NCBI GenBank assembly: GCA_030065575.1
Contig: JASJDZ010000020.1
Coordinates: 1 to 37,556 of the forward strand
DNA from: Acidimicrobiia bacterium
GTDB lineage: Bacteria; Actinomycetota; Acidimicrobiia; Spongiisociales; UBA5794
Length of the DNA: 37,556 nucleotides
Reading direction: 5' to 3'
Shown here: positions 22,307-29,510 of the stretch, piece after piece
Layout of the letters: each line of letters starts with the position of its first letter
Numbering within the stretch: position 1 is the first letter of the stretch
The notes under the pieces: generated by a model
What the model saw: the letters and a program-made list of their open reading frames with translations, nothing else
Database searches by the model: none
What the model was told of the DNA's origin: nothing
Position numbers and translations under genes: made by a program

Positions 22307-22325
22307 ACTATATCGAATCGATATA
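22307..22325 (-). promoter_or_regulatory. padR-ino1 promoter with overlapping palindromic operator
   Basis: TATATCG-aat-CGATATA (22309-22325) is a perfect dyad with 7-bp arms. On the minus strand its end forms TATAGT (22312-22307), a good -10 box, seven bases before the padR GTG. A repressor on the dyad would block the promoter, and PadR itself is the obvious candidate. The divergent VanW gene starts 84 bp away and could also be affected. Confidence 0.6.
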
Positions 22326-22393
22326 TTGAAGACGAATCAGCACAACAGCAGCTAGGTCGGCTCCTGGTTCCTGGTGCTTCCGGATGGGCGACC

Positions 22394-22399
22394 TATCAT
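22394..22399 (+). promoter_or_regulatory. possible -10 box of the VanW gene
   Basis: TATCAT ends nine bases before the ATG at 22409, and no Shine-Dalgarno is present in the gap. This fits a nearly leaderless transcript. No clear -35 box is seen. Confidence 0.35.
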
Positions 22400-22408
22400 C
22401 TCGGCGCT

Positions 22409-24076
22409 ATGTCCCGTTGGTTAGTTCGCACCTTGCTCGGTGTGGTGATCGTCGTCGCTGTTCTCCTCCTCGGCACCGTTACTGCCTGGGGAGTGGACCG
22501 TGTCGTCCATTTCGATCAGGTGAACCGGAACGTGACGTTCGCCGGTATCCCGGTCGGGGGGATGACTGAAGCCGAGTTCGCCAACGTGCTCGATCGAGTT
22601 GCCCTCGAGAGCGCAGAGGGGCTGGTCGTGGTAGCCGCTCCTGGTTTCGACATTGTCGTGACCGGAGCGGAGGCAGGCATCTCACTCGACAGAGAGGCAG
22701 CGATATCGCGCGTGTTTGCCGCCGGCCGCGATGGCGATGTTGTCGACTCATTCACCGGTTGGCTGGATGGCATGCGCGATCCCCTCACGGTTGCGCCTTC
22801 GTTCCGGTTGGATGTCGGGGTCGCCGCTGAAATGATCAGATCGGCTCCCGGGTGGGTGAAACAGCCACCGACTGAGCCGAGCTTCACCGCCGCCACGGGA
22901 ACGGTTGTCGTAACGCCCGGCCGGCAGGGCCTCTATCTAGATGCGGATCAGGTCGCTGAGGCGCTGGCCGCCGAGGTTGCATTCGGTGAACCGCCGTTTC
23001 GTGTCGATGTTGACTGGAGCCCCATGCCGCCTCGCTTCGACGACTCTGATGTTGCGGAGGCGCTGTCGGTAGTCGAGGACCTCACCGACACGCAGCTTGC
23101 GGTTCGAATCAACGGCAGGACCGCATATGTGGGCTCGACGACGATGCTCCGCTGGATTGACTCTGAGCTCGGATCCGACGACATCGTCCCCGTCTTCAAT
23201 GAGGATCGTGTACTCGAGTCGTTGGAGCGACTTCTCGATGGCTACGCCACCCCGGTGCCGCAGCCGACCTATCTGGTTGAGGACGGTACGGTCTCCTACG
23301 GTCTCGATGGCCCTCCGGCGCGGACCTGTTGTGATCTTGGCGCGGCCGATGTCCTTTACCGAGAGGCGCAACGTGGGGGTAGCTCCTTTGTGTTTCTCCC
23401 GACCCGGCTCCTCGAGGAGGACGGTGGGGAGAGCCGGGTTGAGACGCTGGGAATCAACGAACTGGTCAGCGAGTTCACTACAAACCATGCTTGCTGCGAG
23501 AACCGCGTCGTAAACATCCACATGATCTCGGATATCGTCAGCGGCTACGTCATGCAGCCGGGCGAGCGCTTCTCGGTGAATGGCTACGTGGGGGAACGGA
23601 CCAGGGAGAAGGGCTTCGTTCCGGCCGGGAGCATTCAGCAGGGGCATCTCAAGGATGATGTCGGCGGCGGAGTCAGCCAGTTCGCCACCACGCTATTCAA
23701 TGCCGCCTTCTTTGCGGGGTTGGACTTCGATGACTACCAATCTCACACGATCTATCTGAGCCGATATCCCTTTGGCCGCGAGGCGACCATCAACTATCCC
23801 GACGTGGACCTGGCGTTCGTCAACAACACGCCCTACGGGATACTCATCTGGGTCGAGTACACCGACACGTCGATCACCGTCCAGATGTATTCGACGAAGT
23901 ACTGGGACGTGGAGCAGACCGATCAGCGCACCTGGCGATCGGGAGCCTGTCGCTCGGTGGAGACGTTCCGGTCGCGTACCAACCCGGACGGATTCACTGT
24001 CGAGGATTCCGTCCGAGCGCGCTATCGCCCGGGTGAGGGTTTGGATTGCGCCGGCCGGCCAACTCCGCGGCCGTAG
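22409..24076 (+). CDS. VanW family protein with peptidoglycan-binding-like domains
   Basis: From ATG 22409 the protein has 555 residues: a membrane helix (about 6-28) as signal anchor, then two repeated alpha/beta modules (about 45-310) like the YoaR/PG_binding_4 domains that often precede VanW. The VanW domain (about 350-520) has its hallmark PGERFSVNGYVGERTREKGF, DDVGGGVSQFATTLFNAAFFAGL and INYPDVDLAFVNNTPYG. VanW occurs in some glycopeptide-resistance clusters, but its biochemical role is unsettled; an envelope location is likely. An in-frame earlier start at 22283 would run through the padR promoter and add a non-homologous 42 residues. Its C-terminal GLDCAGRPTPRP recurs in a short relic after the next gene. 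The VanY-like gene follows on the same strand. Confidence 0.9.
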   Translation: MSRWLVRTLLGVVIVVAVLLLGTVTAWGVDRVVHFDQVNRNVTFAGIPVGGMTEAEFANVLDRVALESAEGLVVVAAPGFDIVVTGAEAGISLDREAAISRVFAAGRDGDVVDSFTGWLDGMRDPLTVAPSFRLDVGVAAEMIRSAPGWVKQPPTEPSFTAATGTVVVTPGRQGLYLDADQVAEALAAEVAFGEPPFRVDVDWSPMPPRFDDSDVAEALSVVEDLTDTQLAVRINGRTAYVGSTTMLRWIDSELGSDDIVPVFNEDRVLESLERLLDGYATPVPQPTYLVEDGTVSYGLDGPPARTCCDLGAADVLYREAQRGGSSFVFLPTRLLEEDGGESRVETLGINELVSEFTTNHACCENRVVNIHMISDIVSGYVMQPGERFSVNGYVGERTREKGFVPAGSIQQGHLKDDVGGGVSQFATTLFNAAFFAGLDFDDYQSHTIYLSRYPFGREATINYPDVDLAFVNNTPYGILIWVEYTDTSITVQMYSTKYWDVEQTDQRTWRSGACRSVETFRSRTNPDGFTVEDSVRARYRPGEGLDCAGRPTPRP

Positions 24077-24080
24077 TCGA
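24047..24080. repeat. VanW 3'-end repeat, copy 1
   Basis: Two blocks recur downstream: 24047-24072 matches 25512-25537 with one mismatch in 26, and CGGCCGTAGTCGA at 24068-24080 is identical to 25559-25571. Copy 1 includes the VanW stop codon. Confidence 0.85.
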
Positions 24081-24134
24081 TCGATCCGCGATAGCTAACC
24101 CACAAGCGATCGCATGAACGTTGTCTGCGTAACT

Positions 24135-24151
24135 CCGCATTTATGATGCGG
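24135..24151 (+). terminator. hairpin after the VanW gene
   Basis: CCGCAT-ttatg-ATGCGG forms a 6-bp stem 58 bp after the stop, followed by TTCGCTTTG. It is a weak terminator candidate. The rest of 24077-24228 shows nothing else I recognise. Confidence 0.35.
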
Positions 24152-24228
24152 TTCGCTTTGTCGGGACTCGGAGCGGGAATGCAGAGCCATTGCTTTCGGC
24201 CTCCTATCGCCGAACGGCCGGAGTGAAT

Positions 24229-25500
24229 ATGGGTGGATCGACCAGCTCGGTGGCTGATCGGGGGCCAATCGTGTTTCTGCTGGTCGCCGTTTTGCTTCTT
24301 GCGATGCCGAGCCCAGCGGTTGGGGAGGAGCTGCGGGAGTTCACAGGGGAGGAGTTCAACGATCTCTTCACGACGGCGCGGCTGGACAACCTCTCACCGA
24401 TTGGCCCTGCCCCGTCGATCACCGGTGATCCCGCCGTTGACGAACGGATCAGGCAGATCGGCGAGGAGCGTGGTTACAGGAGACGCCCCCTTCCCTCCGG
24501 TCCTCTGGCGTCTGTCGGCGGCCAACTCATGCAGACCTCGGCCGTGGAGGCCTGGCTGGCATTGCGTGACGCGGCAAAGACCGCCGGACACACTCTCGTG
24601 CTTGAGTCGACTTACCGCAGCCATGCGGAGCAGACGTCAATTCTGCTCCGGCGGCTCTACTCGACCTCGGACTCGGCAATCGACTATCGGCTCCGTTATG
24701 CGGCAGTGCCCGGGTACTCCAAGCACCACACGGGTTATGCAATTGATATCACTCAGCCTGGGTACGCCTTCTATAACTTCGGCGCCTCGCCCGCTTACCA
24801 ATGGCTTTCGGCGAACAACTACGCCAACGCCAAGAAACACGGATGGATCCCCAGCTACCCGCCCGACGCCGGGTTGCAGGGTCCCTTGCCCGAAGCCTGG
24901 GAGTTCACGTATGTTGGTCTCGACAACATCTGGTGCTACGGATTCGAGGCGACCCAAGGCAATCCATTCTGTGACGACGACCGGTCGGTCTTCGAGACCG
25001 AAGTTGAGTGGATGGCTGGTCAGGGAATCACCAGCGGATGCGACATGCCCACCGGGGAGAGGTTCTGCCCAAACGACCCGCTCACGCGGGGCCAGCTCGC
25101 CGCCTTCCTGCGCCGCGCACTTGGAGATTCTGTCCCGCGGACCTCAGAGCCCCAGTTCTTCGTCGATGCAACCGATTCGATTTTTGTGGATGACATCGCC
25201 TGGTTATCCGCGACCGGCATCACGAAGGGCTGTGCGCCTCACGCCTTCTGTCCAGATGAACCGGTGACCAGGGGTCAGCTCGCCGCGTTCTTCAGTCGCG
25301 CATTCAGGCTGTCCGACGGCCGTGGTGCCGACCTCTTTGTGGACGACGACGACTCAATCTTCGCCGACCAGATCGACGCGCTGGCACATGCAGGGATCAC
25401 CCGCGGGTGCAACCCTCCGGAGAACGACCGGTTCTGCCCTAGCGAGTTGGTTACCCGCGGACAGCTTGCCGCCTTCCTGCACAGAGCGACCGACGGGTGA
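24229..25500 (+). CDS. VanY/LdcB-like carboxypeptidase homologue with three SLH repeats
   Basis: From ATG 24229 (GGAG six bases upstream) the protein has 423 residues: signal peptide (about 1-32), VanY-type D-Ala-D-Ala carboxypeptidase domain (about 95-232), and three S-layer-homology-like repeats (about 248-300, 309-360, 369-423). The zinc motif SxHxxGxAxD is intact (Ser164, His166, Asp173). The second motif, normally E-P-W-H before a Tyr-Val-Gly, reads EAWEFTYVG: Glu222 is kept but the zinc His is Glu225. The enzyme may be altered or inactive. Each SLH repeat has GIT.GC...FCP....TRGQLAAF with two Cys that could form a disulfide. The protein should sit outside the cell, held to wall polymer. 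It may trim peptide stems or only bind the wall. Confidence 0.9.
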   Translation: MGGSTSSVADRGPIVFLLVAVLLLAMPSPAVGEELREFTGEEFNDLFTTARLDNLSPIGPAPSITGDPAVDERIRQIGEERGYRRRPLPSGPLASVGGQLMQTSAVEAWLALRDAAKTAGHTLVLESTYRSHAEQTSILLRRLYSTSDSAIDYRLRYAAVPGYSKHHTGYAIDITQPGYAFYNFGASPAYQWLSANNYANAKKHGWIPSYPPDAGLQGPLPEAWEFTYVGLDNIWCYGFEATQGNPFCDDDRSVFETEVEWMAGQGITSGCDMPTGERFCPNDPLTRGQLAAFLRRALGDSVPRTSEPQFFVDATDSIFVDDIAWLSATGITKGCAPHAFCPDEPVTRGQLAAFFSRAFRLSDGRGADLFVDDDDSIFADQIDALAHAGITRGCNPPENDRFCPSELVTRGQLAAFLHRATDG

Positions 25501-25511
25501 GCGGCCTGGAC

Positions 25512-25571
25512 TGCGCCGGACGGCCAACTCCGCGGCCTTGAGCGGCCGACTCACGCCTCGGCCGTAGTCGA
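25512..25571. repeat. VanW 3'-end repeat, copy 2 (relic)
   Basis: After the SLH gene, a reading frame around 25506-25542 spells GLDCAGRPTPRP then TGA, the same twelve residues and stop position as the end of the VanW protein. About 20 bases further on, CGGCCGTAGTCGA repeats the sequence around and just after the VanW stop codon. No start or upstream coding sequence accompanies it, so it is a fragment. The remainder of the gap to 25617 has nothing I recognise. Confidence 0.85.
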
Positions 25572-25617
25572 GGAATCAGCGGCAAGAAATCGACGGGTCT
25601 TGTGCCAGACTTAGGTC

Positions 25618-26844
25618 ATGGATCTGACCCGTGATGGCGGGCTCATTGCACTGTTCGTCATCTTCTTCCTGATAGCCGTCGTACTTGCCGCCGCCGAGAC
25701 CTCGCTGGTGCGGGTGTCCCGCGTCCGCATCGCCGCTCGCGCCGATGAAGGCGGACGCCGCGCCCGGCGGACGCTGCGTCTGCTCGACGACCTCCCTCAC
25801 GTGCTCAATACGATCCTGCTCGTTGTGCTGCTGGTGCAGATCGGTGCGGCCACCGTCACCGGGATACTCGCCGACCGCTGGTTTGGCAGCGGAGGAGTCA
25901 CTATCGCCTCCATCGTGTTGACGATCTTCCTGTTCGTCTACTCGGAAGCCATCCCCAAGACCTATGCGTATCGGCATGCTGCCCGGGTGGTGATGGCGCT
26001 CGCCTTCCCGGTGGGTTGGCTGACCAGCCTGCTGCGGCCTGTTGTGTCGATCCTGGTGAAGTTTGCCGACATCCACGCTCCCGGCAAGGGCATTGCCACC
26101 ACGCCAACCGTCACCGAGCGGGAGCTCCGTAGTCTCGCCGCTGCAGCCGCCACCGAAGGAGAGATCACCGACGCCGACCTGGAGCTGATCGAAGGCGCCT
26201 TTCGGCTCGGGGATCGTGTCGCAGAGGAGGTCATGGTCCCGCGCGTCGACATGACCGCCGTTCCCGCAGACGTTGCGGCCCAGGATGCTCTCGAGGTGGC
26301 GCTTGCCAGCGGTCACCGCCGCCTACCCGTCTACGACGGCACCATCGACAACATCATCGGGATAGTGCGCCAGCGTGATCTAGTGCTCAGCCCGACCTCG
26401 CTTGTTGGTGACCTGGCCTACCCACCCCTCCTGGTAGCGGAGCCGAAGCGGGTGCTGGATTTGCTCAGCGAGATGCAGAGCGGCGGAACGCACGTCGCCA
26501 TCGTGATCGACGAGCACGGCGGTACCTCCGGGATGCTCACGATCGAGGACATAGTCGAGGAACTGTTCGGTGTGGTAAGTGAGGAGGGCGCCGTATCTGC
26601 ACCGCTGCTGCATCGGATGGGTGATGACCGTTGGGTCGTCGACGGCAGGATGCTGACTGAAGACCTCGCTGAGGAACTCGACGTCGACCTGCCGGATGGG
26701 GATTGGACGACTGTTGGCGGCATGGTGATGGGCCTGGCCGGCGACCTGCCCCGGGTTGGCACCCAGCTGAAAGCCGGGGGTCTCAAGCTTCGGGTGGCCG
26801 GTGTCACCGGGCGACGCATCCGCCGCATCGAGATCACTCGCTGA
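25618..26844 (+). CDS. CNNM/CorC (HlyC/CorC) family membrane protein
   Basis: The 408-residue protein has the family's order: DUF21 transmembrane domain (about 1-150, with AAAETSLVRVSRVR and VYSEAIPKTYAYR), a CBS pair (about 200-325, with MVPRVDMTAVP and GTSGMLTIEDIVEELFG), and a C-terminal CorC_HlyC domain (about 330-408). Members are linked to magnesium or cobalt export and resistance; some are only annotated as hemolysins. Length is normal and all parts look intact. The small membrane-protein gene starts 13 bases downstream, so the two are probably cotranscribed. Confidence 0.94.
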   Translation: MDLTRDGGLIALFVIFFLIAVVLAAAETSLVRVSRVRIAARADEGGRRARRTLRLLDDLPHVLNTILLVVLLVQIGAATVTGILADRWFGSGGVTIASIVLTIFLFVYSEAIPKTYAYRHAARVVMALAFPVGWLTSLLRPVVSILVKFADIHAPGKGIATTPTVTERELRSLAAAAATEGEITDADLELIEGAFRLGDRVAEEVMVPRVDMTAVPADVAAQDALEVALASGHRRLPVYDGTIDNIIGIVRQRDLVLSPTSLVGDLAYPPLLVAEPKRVLDLLSEMQSGGTHVAIVIDEHGGTSGMLTIEDIVEELFGVVSEEGAVSAPLLHRMGDDRWVVDGRMLTEDLAEELDVDLPDGDWTTVGGMVMGLAGDLPRVGTQLKAGGLKLRVAGVTGRRIRRIEITR

Positions 26845-26857
26845 GAACGGGAAGGCA

Positions 26858-27238
26858 ATGCTGCAGACGCTCGTGACCATCCACTCATGGACCCGCTGGC
26901 TGGTGCTGGCTGCCCTGCTCGGCGCCATCGTCCTTGGTTCCCTCCGATTCCGGGACGAGGCCGACTGGAGCCCACACTTCCACCAGGTTGCAGTGATGGT
27001 CATCGATGTCCAGGTCGCAATCGGCGCGGTCATCTGGCTGTTCTACGACGGCGCCAAGCGCGGGTTCTTCTACGCAGTTCTGCACCCGGTAGCGATGCTG
27101 CTGGCACTGGGCGTAGCGCACGCGGGTTTCGGGATCGCAAAGAGAAGGAATGAGCCGAAGTCGTGGCTAATAGCAACTATCTCCTACTTCGTTGCCCTAC
27201 TGCTGATCATCGCCGCTATTCCCTGGGATCGTCTCTAG
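26858..27238 (+). CDS. small four-helix membrane protein, cytochrome-b-like
   Basis: From ATG 26858 (GGGAAGG just upstream) the product has 126 residues and four membrane helices. The arrangement, IHSWTRWLVL in helix 1, a helix with DVQVAIGAVIWLF, LHPVAMLLA in helix 3 and a final helix ending in IPW, resembles small bacterial proteins often annotated as cytochrome B. His9 and the His of LHPVAM are candidate heme ligands, but heme binding is unproven. It follows the CorC-like gene closely. Its TAG shares a CTAG with the stop of the convergent GNAT gene. Confidence 0.75.
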   Translation: MLQTLVTIHSWTRWLVLAALLGAIVLGSLRFRDEADWSPHFHQVAVMVIDVQVAIGAVIWLFYDGAKRGFFYAVLHPVAMLLALGVAHAGFGIAKRRNEPKSWLIATISYFVALLLIIAAIPWDRL

Positions 27239-27741
27239 ACCCGGAATCGCTTTCCGGCGATAGTCTCACCGTCACGCCAGATCTGCTTGTCAGGGGGGCT
27301 GGTGTCGTACATGAGCTCGACGTAGCCAACGACATTGAATCCGACGTCGTGGTAGAAACGGATTGCCTCGGCGTTGCGCCCGACCACATGAACGTTGAGG
27401 TCTCGGTGACCCATTTCCCTCACGATGGGTATGAGGTGCTCGACCATTGCCCGCCCGACTCCGCCGCCGCGGGCCTCGGGCAACACGACCAGAGGTTCAA
27501 CCTCGATCTCGCTCTCTCCGTATCCGGGTTGGAGCCCGATCATGCCGACGATACGGCCTTCCTGCTCGGCAACCCAGATGCGTTCCGGACCGACCTTGGC
27601 CAGCTGCTTGTCAAACTCCTTGCCGGGGTCGTCGCCGCCGATGGCGGGGGCGTCGTAGATGGTGCGATGCCATTCCGTCATGTGGACGTACAGCTCCCGG
27701 CACGCCTCGAGATCGTGATCCTGGTAGTTGCGGATTTCCAT
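27235..27741 (-). CDS. GNAT family N-acetyltransferase
   Basis: The 168-residue protein is a single GNAT domain. The acetyl-CoA site is VLPEARGGGVGRAMVEHLI (motif A, about 88-106), preceded by the strand EIEVEPLVV. The C-terminal strand region RNAEAIRFYHDVGFNVVGYVEL is typical of motif B. The substrate cannot be named. The gene has a good Shine-Dalgarno (GGAGG five bases before the ATG). It is divergent from the FMN reductase gene, with 64 bp between the two start codons. It converges on the small membrane-protein gene, the two stops sharing CTAG at 27235-27238. Confidence 0.93.
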   Translation of the reverse strand: MEIRNYQDHDLEACRELYVHMTEWHRTIYDAPAIGGDDPGKEFDKQLAKVGPERIWVAEQEGRIVGMIGLQPGYGESEIEVEPLVVLPEARGGGVGRAMVEHLIPIVREMGHRDLNVHVVGRNAEAIRFYHDVGFNVVGYVELMYDTSPPDKQIWRDGETIAGKRFRV

Positions 27742-27751
27742 GGAGACCTCC

Positions 27752-27790
27752 GGGAATATCCCATCCCATCTATCGCTTTCCTACGAAGGA
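27752..27790. promoter_or_regulatory. divergent promoter region, weak dyads
   Basis: The short gap between the divergent GNAT and FMN reductase genes contains TTCCT-acg-AAGGA (27778-27790) and GGGA-ata-TCCC (27752-27762). Either could be an operator for one or both genes, but both dyads are short. Confidence 0.25.
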
Positions 27791-27805
27791 TAGGGAGTGA
27801 AAACG

Positions 27806-28339
27806 ATGAACATTCTTGGCATAGCGGGAAGTCTGCGCAGAGCGAGCACCAATCGTGCCCTGTTGCGCGCCGCAGGCGAGATGCTGCCCGACGGAGTACA
27901 ACTGACGATCGCCGACCTCTCGGACATCCCGATCTACAACTGGGACGACGAGCAGGAATTCGGTTACCCCGAGTCCGTGCAGAGGTTCCGTGACGAGGTT
28001 GCCGCCGCCGATGCGCTGCTCTTTGCCACTCCGGAGTACAACAACTCGATCCCGGGTGCGCTCAAGAACGCCTTCGACTGGGCATCACGGGGTGGCGCTG
28101 AATCTCCCCTCAACCACAAGCCTGCCGCCATCATGGGAGCGGCAGGAAGGCTCGGTTCGGTCCGGGCGCAGATGCATCTCCGCACGGTTCTCATGCACAA
28201 CGACCTGAAGGTAGTGCAGTCACCTGAGGTGCTGATCCCGGTGAGCGACGGCTTCACCGACGGCGAGCTGACTCACGAACGCTACCGCGATCAGGTGCAG
28301 CGGCTGGTGACGGCCCTGGTGGACCTGGCGACTAGCTGA
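27806..28339 (+). CDS. NADPH-dependent FMN reductase family protein
   Basis: The 177-residue flavodoxin-like protein matches the NADPH-dependent FMN reductase/azoreductase family. The phosphate-binding loop is GIAGSLRRASTNRALL (about 5-20), and the second FMN-contact block is FATPEYNNSIPGALKNAFDWASR (about 76-98). Members use NADPH to reduce FMN, quinones or other small acceptors. I chose ATG 27806 over GTG 27797 because GGGAG lies eight bases before it and the family normally starts just before this strand. The stop is followed almost at once by the convergent OB-fold gene, with an 8-bp overlap of the two 3' ends. Confidence 0.92.
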   Translation: MNILGIAGSLRRASTNRALLRAAGEMLPDGVQLTIADLSDIPIYNWDDEQEFGYPESVQRFRDEVAAADALLFATPEYNNSIPGALKNAFDWASRGGAESPLNHKPAAIMGAAGRLGSVRAQMHLRTVLMHNDLKVVQSPEVLIPVSDGFTDGELTHERYRDQVQRLVTALVDLATS

Positions 28340-29510
28340 GATCGGCGTTGTCCAGATAGATGTTGCGTACCAGGGGATCGATGCGCCCCAGCATGCCGGA
28401 TATCGTTACCTGAGCACCTTCCGTTGGTGCGGTATCCGCTGCCGTCTCGACCACGACATCGATGTCCGTGTTGCCGTAGAGATCGTTCCGCACCGTCGCG
28501 ACTGTGATGGCCACCGTTGCTGAAGGTCCCCTCCGGCGAACCTGCTTGACCTTCCCTTCCCAGTTCACCTTGGCGCCGGCGTACTTGCTGTTGAACTTGC
28601 TTCGCGTCTCGAAGCTGAGATCGTCGCCGCTGAACAGTTCCTCAGCCATCGTGCTGGCGTCGATGTGGGCCGGATCTACCGGCGCAGTCGGTGGGCCAAC
28701 GCTCAGGGCGTCTCGCCAGCCGGCGACGTCGGGATCAGCGGGAGCAATCCGTTCCAGTTCAGCGACCCGCTCCCGGGCAGTCGTCTCGTCGCCTGCTGCG
28801 GCCAGTGTCTCCACCTCGAAGATGCGCTGGTCGATGTCTTCGGGGTGCTCCTCGACGGCCTGTCTCATTCGATCGGCAACTTCACCAAGCAGGCCCTGCT
28901 CCCGGTCCGTGACGTTCTGGTCACTAACCCCTGCCGTGGGTGAGGTGAGCAGCTGCGCAGTCGCCACCAGTCGTTGGATGGTCGATGCCAGACGTTCTCC
29001 ATTGCTCTCGAACTTGCGCACAGTGAGGCCCATGTGGTTCTCGGTGACGACCGTCGTCGGGTAGGAGGCCATCAGCCGAAAGAGCCCGTTGCGAACCGAT
29101 GGGGTCAGCAATGCGATCAGCCGATTGCGATCGGAGGTCTTGATCTTGAAGGCGCCGTCGAACACAGGGTCGCCAACCTGAACGTCTTCGATACCGAAGA
29201 GCTTGCTGACGAAGGAGAGGCCACCTTCTCTCTTCAGATTCAGGTCGAAACCCACGGGTGGGTACTGGACCTGGTAGCGGGTGTAGGTGGTGGAGCTATT
29301 GCCGGAGCGTTGGGTGTAGGTGTCGATACGCACCGGGAGACCGTTGAGATTTCCGGACATCGTTGGCCGGGACACGCCGGAGCCGCCTGTGATCCCCAGG
29401 CCGAGCTTGGCGGCGACGTTGCGCCAGGTGGCAACGGTGCGCTGGTGGGACTGATAGGCGAAGTAACCGACAACCGCCCCGAGGACGATGAAGAGCGCAA
29501 TGACTTCCAT
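28332..29510 (-). CDS. membrane-anchored protein with C-terminal OB-fold-like domain, unknown function
   Basis: The 392-residue protein starts with one membrane helix (about 2-19). A beta-rich domain follows (about 25-185, with RIDTYTQRSGNSSTTYTRY), then a helical segment that reads like a TPR-type unit (about 205-260, DIDQRIFEVETLAAAGDETTARERVAELE). The C-terminal domain (about 290-392) has FNSKYAGAKVNWEGKVKQV and ends with GMLGRIDPLVRNIYLDNADL, a pattern like OB-fold domains of the tRNA_anti-like type. I do not recognise the whole protein. It is coupled to the upstream split-barrel gene by TGATG at 29512-29508, so the two probably act together. Location at the membrane is likely; which side the body faces is uncertain. 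Confidence 0.75.
   Translation of the reverse strand: MEVIALFIVLGAVVGYFAYQSHQRTVATWRNVAAKLGLGITGGSGVSRPTMSGNLNGLPVRIDTYTQRSGNSSTTYTRYQVQYPPVGFDLNLKREGGLSFVSKLFGIEDVQVGDPVFDGAFKIKTSDRNRLIALLTPSVRNGLFRLMASYPTTVVTENHMGLTVRKFESNGERLASTIQRLVATAQLLTSPTAGVSDQNVTDREQGLLGEVADRMRQAVEEHPEDIDQRIFEVETLAAAGDETTARERVAELERIAPADPDVAGWRDALSVGPPTAPVDPAHIDASTMAEELFSGDDLSFETRSKFNSKYAGAKVNWEGKVKQVRRRGPSATVAITVATVRNDLYGNTDIDVVVETAADTAPTEGAQVTISGMLGRIDPLVRNIYLDNADLS

Noticed and set aside
22409-25500. Vancomycin-resistance cluster (VanW and VanY homologues adjacent)
   Set aside because: No vanH, vanA/B ligase, vanX or vanRS is present, and the VanY-like domain lacks a zinc ligand. VanW and VanY domains are common in ordinary wall proteins.
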